The notes: generated from the sequence alone by a model not told the origin. DNA of 64,000 bases from Chryseobacterium tructae (GCF_030409875.1 NZ_JAUFQR010000001.1:806001-870000), one strand, 5' to 3'. Shown: positions 17,525 through 27,860, counted from the stretch's first letter. Numbers and translations are program-made.

Positions 17525-18106
17525 ATGACCGAGTCTTTAGAAAAACATATCCGGGAGTATGTTGATATTTCAGATGAAAATCTGGAAAAATATTGTAATG
17601 CCTTTACCTATAGAAAAATAAAAAAGAAAGAATTTTTATTAATGGAAGGAAGTATCTGTGATTTTGAAGGGTTTGTTGTGAATGGTTGTTTTAAGGTTTT
17701 TCATACCGATCGAAATGCAGCAGAACAAATCTTATATTTTGCTATTGAGAATTGGTGGATCTCGGATATAGATAGTTTTATCAACAGGATTCCATCCAAA
17801 CTTACCATTCAGGCACTCGAGAATAGTGAAATTCTTTTGATTTCGAAAAAAGATAAAGAAAAGCTTTATCAGGAGATGCCGGAAGTAGAACGACTAATGA
17901 GACTTAAGTTTCAAAGTTCAATTATTGCATTACAACGTAGAATTATAGATAATTTAAGCAAATCTTCAGAAGAACGCTATATTGAATTTTTAAAGAAATA
18001 TCCCGAAATATCCCGTCGCCTTACCAATATTCAGATTGCAGCCTATCTAGGAGTTACTCCTGAATCCCTGAGCAGAGTTCGCAAAAAAATTGTTGGGAAA
18101 ATATAA
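17525..18106 (+). CDS. Crp/Fnr family transcriptional regulator
   Basis: A 193-residue regulator. Residues 15-115 form a cyclic-nucleotide-binding-type beta-barrel (LLMEGSICDFEGFVVNGCFKVF, EQILYFAIENWWISDIDSFI), and residues 120-193 a helical linker and winged helix (RRLTNIQIAAYLGVTPESLSRVRKKI). The cAMP-binding Arg/Glu signature of true Crp is absent, and there are no clustered N-terminal cysteines as in Fnr. This matches the large Bacteroidota group of single-gene Crp-like activators with unknown ligand. It is 102 bp after ribB, behind a terminator. Target genes cannot be read from the sequence. Confidence 0.9.
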   Translation: MTESLEKHIREYVDISDENLEKYCNAFTYRKIKKKEFLLMEGSICDFEGFVVNGCFKVFHTDRNAAEQILYFAIENWWISDIDSFINRIPSKLTIQALENSEILLISKKDKEKLYQEMPEVERLMRLKFQSSIIALQRRIIDNLSKSSEERYIEFLKKYPEISRRLTNIQIAAYLGVTPESLSRVRKKIVGKI

Positions 18107-18155
18107 AGAACCCACTATTGATTCCCTTTTCGTTAAAAAAAATGATAGCCAATAA

Positions 18156-18190
18156 AAAAGCCACAACAGATATTTTAGTTGTGGCTTTTA
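18156..18190. terminator. Bidirectional terminator between the Crp-like gene and fmt
   Basis: A 12-bp perfect stem (AAAAGCCACAAC with GTTGTGGCTTTT) and 10-base loop between convergent genes. Confidence 0.9.
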
Positions 18191-18216
18191 TGTATGGTTA
18201 CAATGTAACTGTAAAA

Positions 18217-19161
18217 CTACAGTGCTATTTCGTCAAAGTTTCTAAAACCATTTAGAAAATCTTTTACAGTCATTCTTTTTTTTCCTTCTAGTTGAAGTTC
18301 TTGTGGAAAATAGACTCCATCCTGAGTATAGATTTTAAACTCATTTTTTGAAATATCCAATGTTCCGGCAACTTTACCGTGATTGGTAATCTCAAAACTT
18401 CCACCAAAAATTTTTAATCCTTTTTCTTCAGCTCCGATTTTTAAAGTCGTGAAAGCTGCAGGATATGGAGACATTCCAAGGATAAACTGATGTACTGTTT
18501 TTGAAGGAGCTTCCCAATTGATTCGGGTATCTTCTTTAAAGATTTTATAAGCATTTTTAGGATGCTCCACTTGTGGCTGAGGTTTTTCTTCAATAGCATT
18601 TTGAGCCAATCCGTCTAACGTTTTTACCACTAATTTTGAGCCCATTTCCATTAATCTGTCATGAAGATGTCCTGCGTTTTCATCCGATAAAACTTCAATT
18701 TCTTCCTGAAGAAGAATATTTCCTTCGTCAATTTTTTCATTAATAAAGAAAGTCGTTGCTCCTGTCTTTTCTTCCCCATTGATAACAGCATAGTTGATTG
18801 GAGCGGCTCCCCTATAATCCGGAAGAAGAGAAGCATGAAGGTTGAATGTTCCCATTTTAGGCATTTCAAAAAGAATCTTAGGCATCATTCTGAACGCTAC
18901 CACAACAAAAACATCAGCATCCAGCTGTCTTAGTTCTTCTAAAAATTCAGGGTTTCTTAATTTTTCCGGCTGAAAAACAGGAATATTATTTTCTGAAGCA
19001 TAGACTTTTACAGGGGATTGATTGATTTTTTGGCCACGTCCGCTTGCCTTATCTGCTACAGTTACCACACCTACAACCTGATGATGAGATTGATGAATAG
19101 CCTCCAATGACGTTTTTGCAAACTCAGGAGTACCTAAAAAAACGACTTTCAATGATTTCAT
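18217..19161 (-). CDS. fmt: Methionyl-tRNA formyltransferase
   Basis: A 314-residue enzyme that formylates the initiator Met-tRNA in the cytoplasm, using 10-formyltetrahydrofolate. The catalytic triad is visible as Asn107 and His109 in FNLHASLLPDYRGAAPIN and Asp145 in NEKIDEGNIL. The N-terminal Rossmann part starts LKVVFLGTPEFAKTSLEAI. Residues from about 205 form the C-terminal tRNA-binding barrel (INWEAPSKTVHQFILGMSPYP). Length and domains are complete. It ends at the shared terminator and lies about 135 bp downstream of recQ's stop codon on the same strand. Confidence 0.96.
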   Translation of the reverse strand: MKSLKVVFLGTPEFAKTSLEAIHQSHHQVVGVVTVADKASGRGQKINQSPVKVYASENNIPVFQPEKLRNPEFLEELRQLDADVFVVVAFRMMPKILFEMPKMGTFNLHASLLPDYRGAAPINYAVINGEEKTGATTFFINEKIDEGNILLQEEIEVLSDENAGHLHDRLMEMGSKLVVKTLDGLAQNAIEEKPQPQVEHPKNAYKIFKEDTRINWEAPSKTVHQFILGMSPYPAAFTTLKIGAEEKGLKIFGGSFEITNHGKVAGTLDISKNEFKIYTQDGVYFPQELQLEGKKRMTVKDFLNGFRNFDEIAL

Positions 19162-19296
19162 ATTGCAAAGATAAGTTTTTGCTGTGAGAGTGGAGAGAGC
19201 AGAAGCCTTGAGAGAATATAAATATTTTTCTGAAAACTTAGATTTCCAATCAAGGTATTGCTATTGTTTCCTACTATTTTTATTACTCATTGCCCA
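19162..19296. repeat. Short purine-biased intergenic repeat tract
   Basis: The fmt-recQ spacer contains GTGAGAGTGGAGAGAGCAGAAGCC followed by AT-rich sequence with TACTCATTGCCCATTACTCAT (an 8-bp direct repeat, TTACTCAT). It resembles the degenerate tracts at 10427 and 50146. No gene seen. Confidence 0.35.
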
Positions 19297-21204
19297 TTAC
19301 TCATGGTTCAGCGCATAGGTTCTGAAGTTCAGCATTTTTACTTTTCCTGAATCTAAAAGAAAGATTAAGTTTTCAAGAATGCTTTCTTTAGAGTGGTAGC
19401 TTAGCTGCACGGATAATTCTTCTATAGTTGCTGATTTTTTAGCCAGCAAATTGATGATCTGTTGTGAAATGTTTTTTCCGAAAATAGATTGTTTATTCTT
19501 TTCACATACGGAGCATTGGCCACAGTTTTTTGAATTTTTTTCGCCGAAATAAGCCAGGATAAGTTTCATTTTACAATAATCTTTATCCTCGGTATAGAAC
19601 TTCATTTCTTCCCATTTCTGGATTTTGTTTCTTTGAATATGTTCAAAAAGTTTCCAATAGGCATTATTGATCGCTCTTTCATCACGAGGTTTCAAAAATT
19701 TGATACTTGATAAGGCTCCATCTATATATTCAAGATAGCTTCTCTGTTGAAGTTCTTTTAGACGCTCCTTGATTAAGGGAATACTCACTTCAATTTTATT
19801 GCTTACCTGCTGTTCACTGAACATTACTTTATGAGTTGTAATTCCGGACATGGTGCGGAGAAGAAGCTCTATGAAATAAGCATCTTTTTGAGGGAGTTGA
19901 TCTATTTCATCAGATTTAATTAAAAGCTCCAAAGAGGATAGGCTTTTATTGTCATTATAGTAAATAATTTCCTGGTTGTGGAGAAAGTTGAGAACGTTGT
20001 TGATCTTTGCTTTAGATAAACGGGTAAAATTTTGTATTCCTATTGTATTCAATTGGAATGTTTTCTCAGGCAATTCAAATTCTGCTACCTGAAAAATAGA
20101 GTAGAGGTAGCTGATAATCTTTAAAAATTCAGCTTTGTTGGGTATTTGGTTTTTTAGGATTTGATCAAAATTTAATAATTCTTGCTTGTTCCAAAGCATA
20201 AAGGCAAAGCTATCTTTGCCATCCCTTCCGGCTCTTCCTATTTCCTGATAATAATTTTCAATAGAGGCAGCAGGAGAGTAATGGAGGACAAAACGTACAT
20301 TATCTTTGTCAATACCCATTCCAAAGGCATTTGTAGAAATTAATACCTGATTGTTGCTATTGTTCCAGGTATTTTGCCTTGTGTTTTTTTCCTTTGTCGT
20401 TAAACCAGCATGAAAATAATCTACATTTTTTAGTTGATTTTTCTTTAAGAATTCAACAAGCAATTCGGCTTCTTTTCTGGTTCTTACATAGACTATCCCT
20501 GAATCTGTATTATACTTTAGAATATCCAGTACACGTTGAAATTTATCCGAAACTTCTTCAGTAAAGATTTTAATATTATTTCTTTTAAAACTTTTCTGAA
20601 AAATCGCTGGATTTTTCAGTTCAAGTTTATTTTTGATTTCCTTCAGAACTTTGTGAGTTGCTGTTGCAGTTAAAGCCAGACACGGGATTTCAGGATGATT
20701 TGTTCTGAAACCTTTGATGTTTTGGTAACTTGGACGAAAATCCTGACCCCACTCAGAAATGCAGTGAGCTTCGTCAACAGCAATAAATGATAGTTCTATT
20801 TCATCTATATTTTGTAGAAACTGAATGTTTGTTAATCTTTCAGGAGATACATAAAGAAGTTTGGTAAGACCTTCTTTACAACGGTTGTAAATGGCTTCAG
20901 CATCATATTCATCCAATTCAGACGATAGATATTCAGCTTCTATACCCCTGAATTTAAGCTGGTTGACCTGATCTTTCATTAATGCCAATAAAGGGGAAAT
21001 CACCAAACAGGTTCCCTCCTTTAATAAAGCTGGAAGCTGGTAACATAAAGATTTTCCTGCACCTGTAGGAAGCAGCACCAGTGTGTCTTTTTCATTGATT
21101 ACAGCATTGATAATATCTTCCTGAGCATCTCTGAAGTCAGTGTAGCCCCAGAAATATTTAAGAGTATCATATTTTAGCTTTTGAAAATCCTGTGGAGAAA
21201 TCAT
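19297..21204 (-). CDS. recQ: ATP-dependent DNA helicase RecQ
   Basis: A 635-residue 3'-5' DNA helicase of superfamily 2. Motif I is LLPTGAGKSLCYQLP (GAGKS at 48-52), motif II DEAHCISEWGQDFRP at 144-158, followed by ALTATAT, ISTNAFGMGIDKDNVRFVLHY and QEIGRAGRDG. The zinc-binding region includes CKMKLILAYFGE and CGQCSVCEKNK. The C-terminal winged-helix and HTH_40-like part (IINLLAKKSATIEELSVQL) closes the protein. There is no HRDC domain, which places it in the shorter RecQ class. It acts in recombination and repair of DNA. It is transcribed alone or with fmt. Confidence 0.95.
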   Translation of the reverse strand: MISPQDFQKLKYDTLKYFWGYTDFRDAQEDIINAVINEKDTLVLLPTGAGKSLCYQLPALLKEGTCLVISPLLALMKDQVNQLKFRGIEAEYLSSELDEYDAEAIYNRCKEGLTKLLYVSPERLTNIQFLQNIDEIELSFIAVDEAHCISEWGQDFRPSYQNIKGFRTNHPEIPCLALTATATHKVLKEIKNKLELKNPAIFQKSFKRNNIKIFTEEVSDKFQRVLDILKYNTDSGIVYVRTRKEAELLVEFLKKNQLKNVDYFHAGLTTKEKNTRQNTWNNSNNQVLISTNAFGMGIDKDNVRFVLHYSPAASIENYYQEIGRAGRDGKDSFAFMLWNKQELLNFDQILKNQIPNKAEFLKIISYLYSIFQVAEFELPEKTFQLNTIGIQNFTRLSKAKINNVLNFLHNQEIIYYNDNKSLSSLELLIKSDEIDQLPQKDAYFIELLLRTMSGITTHKVMFSEQQVSNKIEVSIPLIKERLKELQQRSYLEYIDGALSSIKFLKPRDERAINNAYWKLFEHIQRNKIQKWEEMKFYTEDKDYCKMKLILAYFGEKNSKNCGQCSVCEKNKQSIFGKNISQQIINLLAKKSATIEELSVQLSYHSKESILENLIFLLDSGKVKMLNFRTYALNHE

Positions 21205-21235
21205 GATGTAAAAATAAGGAAAGTATTAGGACAAA

Positions 21236-21260
21236 AAAAGCCACGCAATGCGTGACTTTT
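21236..21260 (-). terminator. Terminator of the third OmpA-type gene
   Basis: AAAAG-C-CACGC with GCGTG-A-CTTTT, one internal mismatch and a tight loop, followed on the minus strand by a run of seven T. It lies between the ompA stop codon and recQ. Confidence 0.75.
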
Positions 21261-21282
21261 ATATAGTGACTTAATAAGTTTA

Positions 21283-22719
21283 TTATTTAGCTTCGAAGTA
21301 TACTCTTCTGTTGGCTCTGTTTTTCCATTCAGGGCACTTCGTTGCTGGTTCACACTCAGGATATTTAAGGTCTTTTTCACCTTTACCTACAGCGTTTAAT
21401 TTACCGGACTGAACTCCGTTTTTGATCAGATAGTTTTTAACGTTGTTTGCTCTTCTCTGAGATAATTTCTGATTGTAAGCATCAGTACCTCTTGTATCAG
21501 TAGCTCCTACAACATTATAAGAACCATTTGAAGAATTGATATAATTTACAGCGTTATTTAAGATTGGAGTATTTGACGGTAAAATTCTGTCAGAATTTAA
21601 ATCAAACTCAATTCCTTCCAATTTCGTTTCTGTTTCTACTACAGGACCTGTAGGAGTAGTAGGACAACCATTGTTTTCAACTGGTCCAGGAACTGTTACA
21701 CATTTATCGTAAAGATCAATAACACCATCAAGGTCTGTATCAAGAGCAACACCAGCACCATCTACTCTTGCTCCTGCAGGAGTATCAAGCTGTCTGTCCC
21801 AATCGTCACATACCCCATCGTTATCAGCATCACCTTTTTTACATACTTCGATATCCTGGCTCTTATTAGCAAGAACATCAAGCTTGTAATAGATCTCCTG
21901 AAGTGGGTCATGCCACATTAAGTGAGACTCATGTTTTCCTAGTTTTACAGAAAGTCCTAATGTTGCATTGAAGAAATTATCAGAAACCTGTGAAGAACGT
22001 CTGTTAACTTCGCTATACGGATCACCACCACCATCGAAGGTATCATCACCCGTAATTACATACATTAATCTACCTTCAAGATCAATTCTTCTGTTTACTT
22101 TAAATTTCAAACCTGTACCAGCCTGCATAAACATTGAACCAAGTTTGAATGGCTTCACTTCCGTCATTAATCTTTGTCCGCTAGCATCTTTTTGGTAAGC
22201 TTTGTAAGCAATAGTACCTATACCTGCGTATCCATGAAGAGCCCATCTATATGGAGAGTGATTATCAACTCTTCTTAAAAGGTTAGAAAAGTTAATATCT
22301 CCCAAGATTGAGATTGCATCATACTGAGTTCTACCTGCTACTGCTTTAGCATCAGGAGCAGCATCTTTGGTATTGAACCATCCTTGTCTTGTTTCACCTC
22401 TGTCATATTGTAAGTTGATTCCAAATGCATGAGTAATCGCCTTATCAATACTTACATAGGCTGAATATCCGAAAAGGTTCTTACCGTTACCATTTTTGAT
22501 GGACGTTAAATCTGCTGATTGCATCAATGGAACTCCAACCCCCGCGGAAATAGACCAGTCATTAAATCTTTTTGCTTGATTATTGAATGGGGAAACGTTG
22601 GCAGACCCAGACGAGAACGTATTGGGATACTCTCCTTTTGAAACTGCCGTTGAGTCTTGTGCATAACTGGCAGTAGGAATTGCCAAAGCTAATGCAACAA
22701 TTGCTAAACTTAATTTCAT
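21283..22719 (-). CDS. OmpA family outer-membrane protein (third of three tandem paralogues)
   Basis: A 478-residue outer-membrane protein. Order: signal peptide (MKLSLAIVALALAIPTASYAQ); eight-stranded-type barrel to about 270; thrombospondin type 3-like calcium-binding repeats (GDADNDGVCDDWD, DTDLDGVIDLYDKC); linker with PTTPTGPVVETET; C-terminal OmpA/MotB domain from about 355 (IEFDLNSDRILPSN, GATDTRGTDAYNQKLSQRRANNV) that binds peptidoglycan. Asp and Arg of the diaminopimelate site are present (TDTRG, SQRRA). It anchors the outer membrane to the wall. Its barrel and calcium repeats are nearly identical to the neighbour at 22931, while the OmpA domains are quite different. Confidence 0.93.
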   Translation of the reverse strand: MKLSLAIVALALAIPTASYAQDSTAVSKGEYPNTFSSGSANVSPFNNQAKRFNDWSISAGVGVPLMQSADLTSIKNGNGKNLFGYSAYVSIDKAITHAFGINLQYDRGETRQGWFNTKDAAPDAKAVAGRTQYDAISILGDINFSNLLRRVDNHSPYRWALHGYAGIGTIAYKAYQKDASGQRLMTEVKPFKLGSMFMQAGTGLKFKVNRRIDLEGRLMYVITGDDTFDGGGDPYSEVNRRSSQVSDNFFNATLGLSVKLGKHESHLMWHDPLQEIYYKLDVLANKSQDIEVCKKGDADNDGVCDDWDRQLDTPAGARVDGAGVALDTDLDGVIDLYDKCVTVPGPVENNGCPTTPTGPVVETETKLEGIEFDLNSDRILPSNTPILNNAVNYINSSNGSYNVVGATDTRGTDAYNQKLSQRRANNVKNYLIKNGVQSGKLNAVGKGEKDLKYPECEPATKCPEWKNRANRRVYFEAK

Positions 22720-22883
22720 AGTGTTATTTTTTTAGTTAAGTTATTTAAATGATTTTTTTACGCTAAAAGTGATTTTTTGTATTATTTTTTTCAAAACAAT
22801 AACCGGTGTATTTTGTTTATTTTATACGGATTGCCCCTAAAATGATATAAAGGTAGGTAAAAAATTCGGTAGTAGAAAAAAAA

Positions 22884-22914
22884 TAAACCGAAAAGAACTA
22901 TTCTTTTCGGTTTA
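22884..22914 (-). terminator. Terminator of the second OmpA-type gene
   Basis: A perfect 14-bp stem (TAAACCGAAAAGAA with TTCTTTTCGGTTTA), 3-base loop, and a long T-run on the minus strand. Confidence 0.92.
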
Positions 22915-22930
22915 CTTATATTTTAAGAAA

Positions 22931-24459
22931 TTATTTTTTCTTCTTTTTAGAAACTACTTTTTTCTTTACTGGCTTCTTTACAGGAGCGTCCTCATAGTCT
23001 TTCTTTTTCATTGAATTCCATTCAGAACCTTCCATAAATCTTACCGTAACTTTTCTGTCTGCCATTCTTTCAGCATCTGAAGCTGAAGCTGGAATTCTAG
23101 CCTCTGCAGATCCTACTCCTCTTGACTTCAGAACCGTTTCGTTTACCCCTCTGTTTTCTAAAGCTCCCACTACAGCAGCAGCTCTTTCCTTAGAAAGCTT
23201 TAGGTTATAGGCAGCATTTCCTTTAATGTCAGTATGACCTGTCAATAAATAATTACCTCCGTTTTCTTTGATAATAGAAGCGGCTACATCCAGTTTGCTG
23301 TTAGATTCAGGTCTGATGGTAGCTTTATTGAAATTAAAGTAGATATCTTTTAATGTTTTCTCTACTTCAACAGCAGTTTTGTTATTATCTTTTTTCTCTA
23401 TCGGGCAACCGTTGTTTTCAACTGGTCCAGGAACTGTTACACATTTATCGTAAAGGTCGATAACACCATCAAGGTCTGTATCAAGAGCAACACCAGCACC
23501 ATCTACTCTTGCTCCTGCAGGAGTATCAAGTTGTCTGTCCCAATCGTCACATACCCCATCGTTATCAGCATCCCCTTTTTTACATACTTCGATATCCTGT
23601 TTTTTATTAGCTAAAACATCAAGTTTGTAATAGATTTCCTGAAGTGGGTCATGCCACATTAAGTGAGACTCATGCTTTCCTAATTTGAAAGAAAGTCCTA
23701 ATGTAGCATTGAAGAAGTTATCAGAAACCTGTGAAGAACGTCTGTTAACTTCGCTATACGGATCACCACCACCATCGAAGGTATCATCACCTGTAATTAC
23801 ATACATTAATCTACCTTCAAGATCAATTCTTCTGTTTACTTTAAATTTCAACCTGTACCAGCCTGCATAAACATTGAACCAAGTTTAAATGGCTTCACTT
23901 CCGTCATTAATCTTTGTCCACTGGCATCTTTTTGGTAAGCTTTGTAAGCAATAGTACCTACGCCTGCATATCCGTGAAGAGCCCATCTGTAATTAGAATG
24001 ATTATCAACTCTTCTTAAAAGGTTAGAAAAGTTGATATCTCCCAAGATAGAGATTGCATCATACTGAGTTCTACCTGCTACTGCTTTAGCATCAGGGGCA
24101 GCATCTTTTGTATTGAACCATCCTTGTCTTGTTTCACCTCTGTCATATTGTAAGCTGATCCCAAATGCATGAGTGATCGCCTTATCTATACTTACATAAG
24201 CTGAATATCCAAAAAGATTTTTACCGTTACCGTTTTTGATAGACGTTAAATCTGCTGACTGCATCAATGGAACACCGGCTCCAACTGAAATAGACCAGTC
24301 ATTAAATCTTTTTGCTTGATTGGTGAATGGAGATACATTAGCAGAGCCAGAAGTAAAAGTATTAGGATACTTTCCATCTGTAGCTGCTGATGAATCTTGT
24401 GCATAGCTGACGGTAGGGATCGTCAATGCTAATGCAACAATTGCTAAACTTAATTTCAT
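22931..24459 (-). pseudogene. OmpA family outer-membrane protein (second paralogue), frameshifted by one base
   Basis: Signal peptide, barrel, thrombospondin type 3-like repeats and an OmpA domain (DIYFNFNKATIRPESN, GHTDIKGNAAYNLKLSKERAA), ending in a very basic tail (KKPVKKKVVSKKKKK). The frame breaks at 23850-23851. The aligned third paralogue reads TTTCAAACCTG there and this gene reads TTTCAACCTG, one A fewer, so the deletion is shown directly by the neighbour. Restored length is 509 residues. Both halves are otherwise intact, which argues for a base-call error rather than decay. The basic tail is absent from the other two copies. Confidence 0.9.
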
Positions 24460-24509
24460 CGTGTATTATTTATTTAATTTTTTTTGAAAAATAGTTTCTT
24501 GACTTCTGA

Positions 24510-25631
24510 TTATTTAATTGGGCAACCGTTGTTTTCAACTGGTCCAGGAACTGTTACACACTTATCGTATAAGTCAATAACACCATCAAGATCCATATCT
24601 AAAGCAACACCGGCACCGTCTACTCTTGCTCCAGCAGGAGTGTCAAGTTGTCTGTCCCAATCGTCACATACTCCGTCATTATCCTGATCTCCTTTTTCAC
24701 AAACAACAAAATCTGTAGCTGCATTTTCTAAAACATTGGTTTTGTAATAAGCTTCCTGAAGCGGATCATGCCATGCTAGGTGAGATAGCTGTTTTCCTAA
24801 CTTGAAAGATACTCCCAAAGATACCGTCCAGGCATTGTAAGATCTTTTGTTGTTAAGTATCGTATATCTATATGCTGATTCTGTAGGAGCTTTAGGATCG
24901 TAGCTTGAATTATTGTATCCACTACCATCGAATGATTGTTCACCACTGATAATATACATGGTTCTAGCTTCAATATCAATAAGCGGAGAAACATTATATT
25001 TTACTCCTAAACCAGCCTGATAGAATATAGAATTAATATCAAGATCTTGTTTTACGAATAAAGGAGTTCTTTTAGGATTATCACTCCATCTGTTTCTGTC
25101 ATTATCGTGTAAAGAAGTTCTATACCCCTGAAGACCAATTCCTCCATATCCATGGAATGCCCATCTGTATGGTGAGTGATTATCTACTCTTCTTAATAAG
25201 TTAGAGAAGTTAATATCTCCCATTAATGACAATTGATCAAATTGTGTAGTTCCTGTAGCGACTCCAGCAGCAATTCCAGGAGCTCCCGGAAGTTGACCTG
25301 TTTGCTTGGTTTCGCCTCTGGTATACATTAAGCTTACACCGAAGGTATGTGAAATTTGCTTATCAATACTTACATAAGCATTATACCCCCAATTGGTTTT
25401 ATCCGAATGAAATGATTTCAAAGCAGAATGAACCATAAATGCTGCACCTCCTCCGACAGAAATTGACCAATCTCTGAAACGTCTGGATTTGTTATCAAAA
25501 GGTTTTACGTTAGCTGAACCTGAAGAGAAGGTATTAGGATACTCAGTAGAAGAGTTTACTGTAGTACTGCTATTCTGAGCGAAAGCTGCAATTGGCAAGG
25601 TTGTGGCCAATAATAATAAACCTAATTTCAT
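24510..25631 (-). CDS. OmpA-type porin lacking the peptidoglycan-binding domain (first paralogue)
   Basis: A 373-residue protein with signal peptide (MKLGLLLLATTLPIAAFAQ), a barrel related to the two following genes (RFRDWSISVGGGAAF, DINFSNLLRRVDNHSPYRWAFHGYGGIGLQ) and the calcium-binding repeats (GDQDNDGVCDDWD, DMDLDGVIDLYDKC). It stops at VENNGCPIK, the exact point where the paralogues continue into a linker and OmpA domain. Only 50 bp separate its stop from the next start, so no frameshift can hide a lost domain. It is therefore a barrel without a wall anchor. It starts 17 bp after folK ends, so it may be cotranscribed with folK. Confidence 0.9.
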   Translation of the reverse strand: MKLGLLLLATTLPIAAFAQNSSTTVNSSTEYPNTFSSGSANVKPFDNKSRRFRDWSISVGGGAAFMVHSALKSFHSDKTNWGYNAYVSIDKQISHTFGVSLMYTRGETKQTGQLPGAPGIAAGVATGTTQFDQLSLMGDINFSNLLRRVDNHSPYRWAFHGYGGIGLQGYRTSLHDNDRNRWSDNPKRTPLFVKQDLDINSIFYQAGLGVKYNVSPLIDIEARTMYIISGEQSFDGSGYNNSSYDPKAPTESAYRYTILNNKRSYNAWTVSLGVSFKLGKQLSHLAWHDPLQEAYYKTNVLENAATDFVVCEKGDQDNDGVCDDWDRQLDTPAGARVDGAGVALDMDLDGVIDLYDKCVTVPGPVENNGCPIK

Positions 25632-25648
25632 ACAATATGTTTTATGTT

Positions 25649-26065
25649 TTAAATAAAATCTTTTAATAATACTCTGGAAAAATCCCTTTCAAAAAGATGT
25701 TTTTTATGAGGGATATCTAATCTTTCTGACTTAAAATTTAATTCATTATACTTAATGATATCAATGTCTATTACTCTATCTGCGTAACCGCCCGATACTT
25801 TTGAATCATTAATTCTTCCCATTTCAACTTCAATGTTTTTTATACAATCAAGCAGCTGAATTGGTGAAAGATGCGTGAATATTATTGTTGCAATATTACA
25901 AAAAATATTGGAACTGACAAATTCTACAGGATCAGACATTAAAAATTCGCTTATCTGTGAAATGTGGTTTCCTGCATCACTTATTTTCTGTAAAGCAAGT
26001 TCTATATTTTTTTTTTGCTCTCCAAGGTTACTTCCTAGTAACAAAACTACCTTTTGCTGCGACAT
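25649..26065 (-). CDS. folK: 2-amino-4-hydroxy-6-hydroxymethyldihydropteridine diphosphokinase
   Basis: A 138-residue folate-pathway kinase that transfers pyrophosphate from ATP to the pterin alcohol. The N-terminus VVLLLGSNLGEQKKNIELAL is the family start. The conserved core is IEVEMGR, and the metal and substrate motif is ADRVIDIDIIKYNE with the two aspartates of the DIDI pair. The end IPHKKHLFERDFSRVLLKDF matches the family's PH....R.FVL. It is slightly short but complete. Its start codon is 21 bp from that of the divergent sppA, so the two promoters must overlap coding DNA. Confidence 0.93.
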   Translation of the reverse strand: MSQQKVVLLLGSNLGEQKKNIELALQKISDAGNHISQISEFLMSDPVEFVSSNIFCNIATIIFTHLSPIQLLDCIKNIEVEMGRINDSKVSGGYADRVIDIDIIKYNELNFKSERLDIPHKKHLFERDFSRVLLKDFI

Positions 26066-26086
26066 ATTAGAAAATTGATTGAATTT

Positions 26087-27843
26087 ATGAGAAGTTTCTT
26101 TAAAAATGTTTTGGCAAATATAGTAGCAATAATCATACTTTGTGCTGTATTTTTCATCTTTTTCATCACGCTGCTTGTGTTTAGTTCTATGGGAAGTGAT
26201 AAGTCTGTGGCGGTGAAAAAGAATTCGGTACTTACGATTAATTTAAAGACGAATATAATAGATAGCCCTACTGAAGAGCAAGTGGATCTTTTCGGTTTAG
26301 GCAATCAGAATAAAAATGTTCTTTTGTATGATGTATTGGAGGCGATTAATAAAGCTAAAACCGATGATAATATTAAAGGAATCAGTATTGAGACCGATGA
26401 GTTGAACGCGGGGTTAACTCAAATTGATGATCTTAGAAATGCTATTGATGATTTCAAGAAAAGTGGAAAATTTGTTTATGCTTATGGAAATGGAGTTTCG
26501 CAATCTGCTTATTACCTAGGTTCTGTAGCGGATCAGTATTATCTTCATCCGGCAGGGGGTATTGAATTAAAAGGACTTTCTACTGAGGTAACATTCTTCA
26601 AAGATTTTGCAGATAAGTATGGGATCGGAATTGAAGTAATCCGTCATGGTAAATTTAAATCTGCAGTAGAACCTTTTCTAAGAAATGATATTTCTCCTGA
26701 AAATAAAGAACAGTTAAGCACACTACTCAACGATCTTTGGAAAAATACATCCTATAAAATGGCTGCTTCAAGAAAAATTGATACCGCACAATTCAGAACA
26801 ATAGTTGATAGTTTATATGGAATGATTCCTGAGCAAGGATTAAAATATAAACTGGCGGACAAGCTGATCCAGAAATCAGAATATGAAGATCTACTTAAGG
26901 CTAAATTAAGTGTAAACGATAAAGAAAAGCTGAACAAAATTTCTTTAACGAACTATATCAGTTCTTTTTCTGAAGATGATAAATCTGGAGAAAAGGTAGC
27001 TGTATTGTATGCGTCGGGATCTATTAATAATGGAGACCAATATAATGACATTCACTCTGAGAAATATGTTAAGTATATTAAAAAGCTTCAGGAAGATGAT
27101 AAGGTGAAAGCTGTAGTATTTAGAATAAACTCTCCTGGAGGAAGTGCAAATGCTTCAGACGAAATCTTATTTGAGTTGCAAAAACTGAAAAAGAAAAAGC
27201 CTTTGATTGTTTCTTTTGGAGATTATGCTGCTTCTGGTGGGTATTATGTCGCTATGGCAGCTGATAAAATCTATTCTGAGCCTAATACTCTTACGGGGTC
27301 TATCGGAGTATTCGGAGTAATGCCTTATTATAAAGATATAGCCAATAAGAACGGAATCCGTGCTGATGTTGTAGCTACCAATGCAAACTCAATGTATTAT
27401 TCAGGATTGAATGGAGTAACACCATATGGAGTCAATATGATGACAAGAAGTGTAGAAGGTACTTATAAGAGATTTGTACATTTCGTTACTCAGAATAGAA
27501 AGAAACCTTTGAACAGATTGATAATGTAGGTGGCGGTAGAGTATGGAGTGGTGTTCGTGCAAAGGAAATTGGTTTGGTAGATGAATTGGGAACGCTTAAT
27601 GATGCTGTAAAATTTGCGGCACAGAAAGCAGGAGTGAAGTCTTATTATGTAGAATCTTATCCAAAGAAAATGTCTCCATTCGAACAAATCTTTAAAGATC
27701 TTAATGAAGAGGATGTTTCTGCAAGAATTATTAAAAATAAAATAGGGAAGTCCAATTATGAAATCCTGCAACAGATTACAGATAAGAAATTGCAGTCTGA
27801 GGTAAAAATGGAAATGCCTTACCAGATTAGAATCAACAACTAA
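26087..27843 (+). pseudogene. sppA: Signal peptide peptidase SppA (protease IV, 67K type), frameshifted by one base
   Basis: A membrane-anchored serine protease that degrades cleaved signal peptides. There is an N-terminal membrane segment (VLANIVAIIILCAVFFIFF) and two SppA repeats. The catalytic dyad is Lys191 in HGKFKSAVEPF and Ser383 in DYAASGGYYVAMAADKIY. The frame breaks at 27503-27505, where AAA should be AAAA. Adding it restores QNRKKTFEQIDNVGGGRVWSG and joins the C-terminal 100 residues, giving 585 residues, the family length. The start MRSFFKNVLANIV at 26087 is preferred over an upstream in-frame ATG that would overlap folK. Confidence 0.93.
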
Positions 27844-27860
27844 CTAAATTATATTGTACA

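Noticed and set aside
24460..24509. Hidden OmpA domain of the first porin lost by a frameshift
   Set aside because: Only 50 bp separate the stop from the next gene, far too little for a 120-residue domain in any frame. The truncation is real in this sequence.
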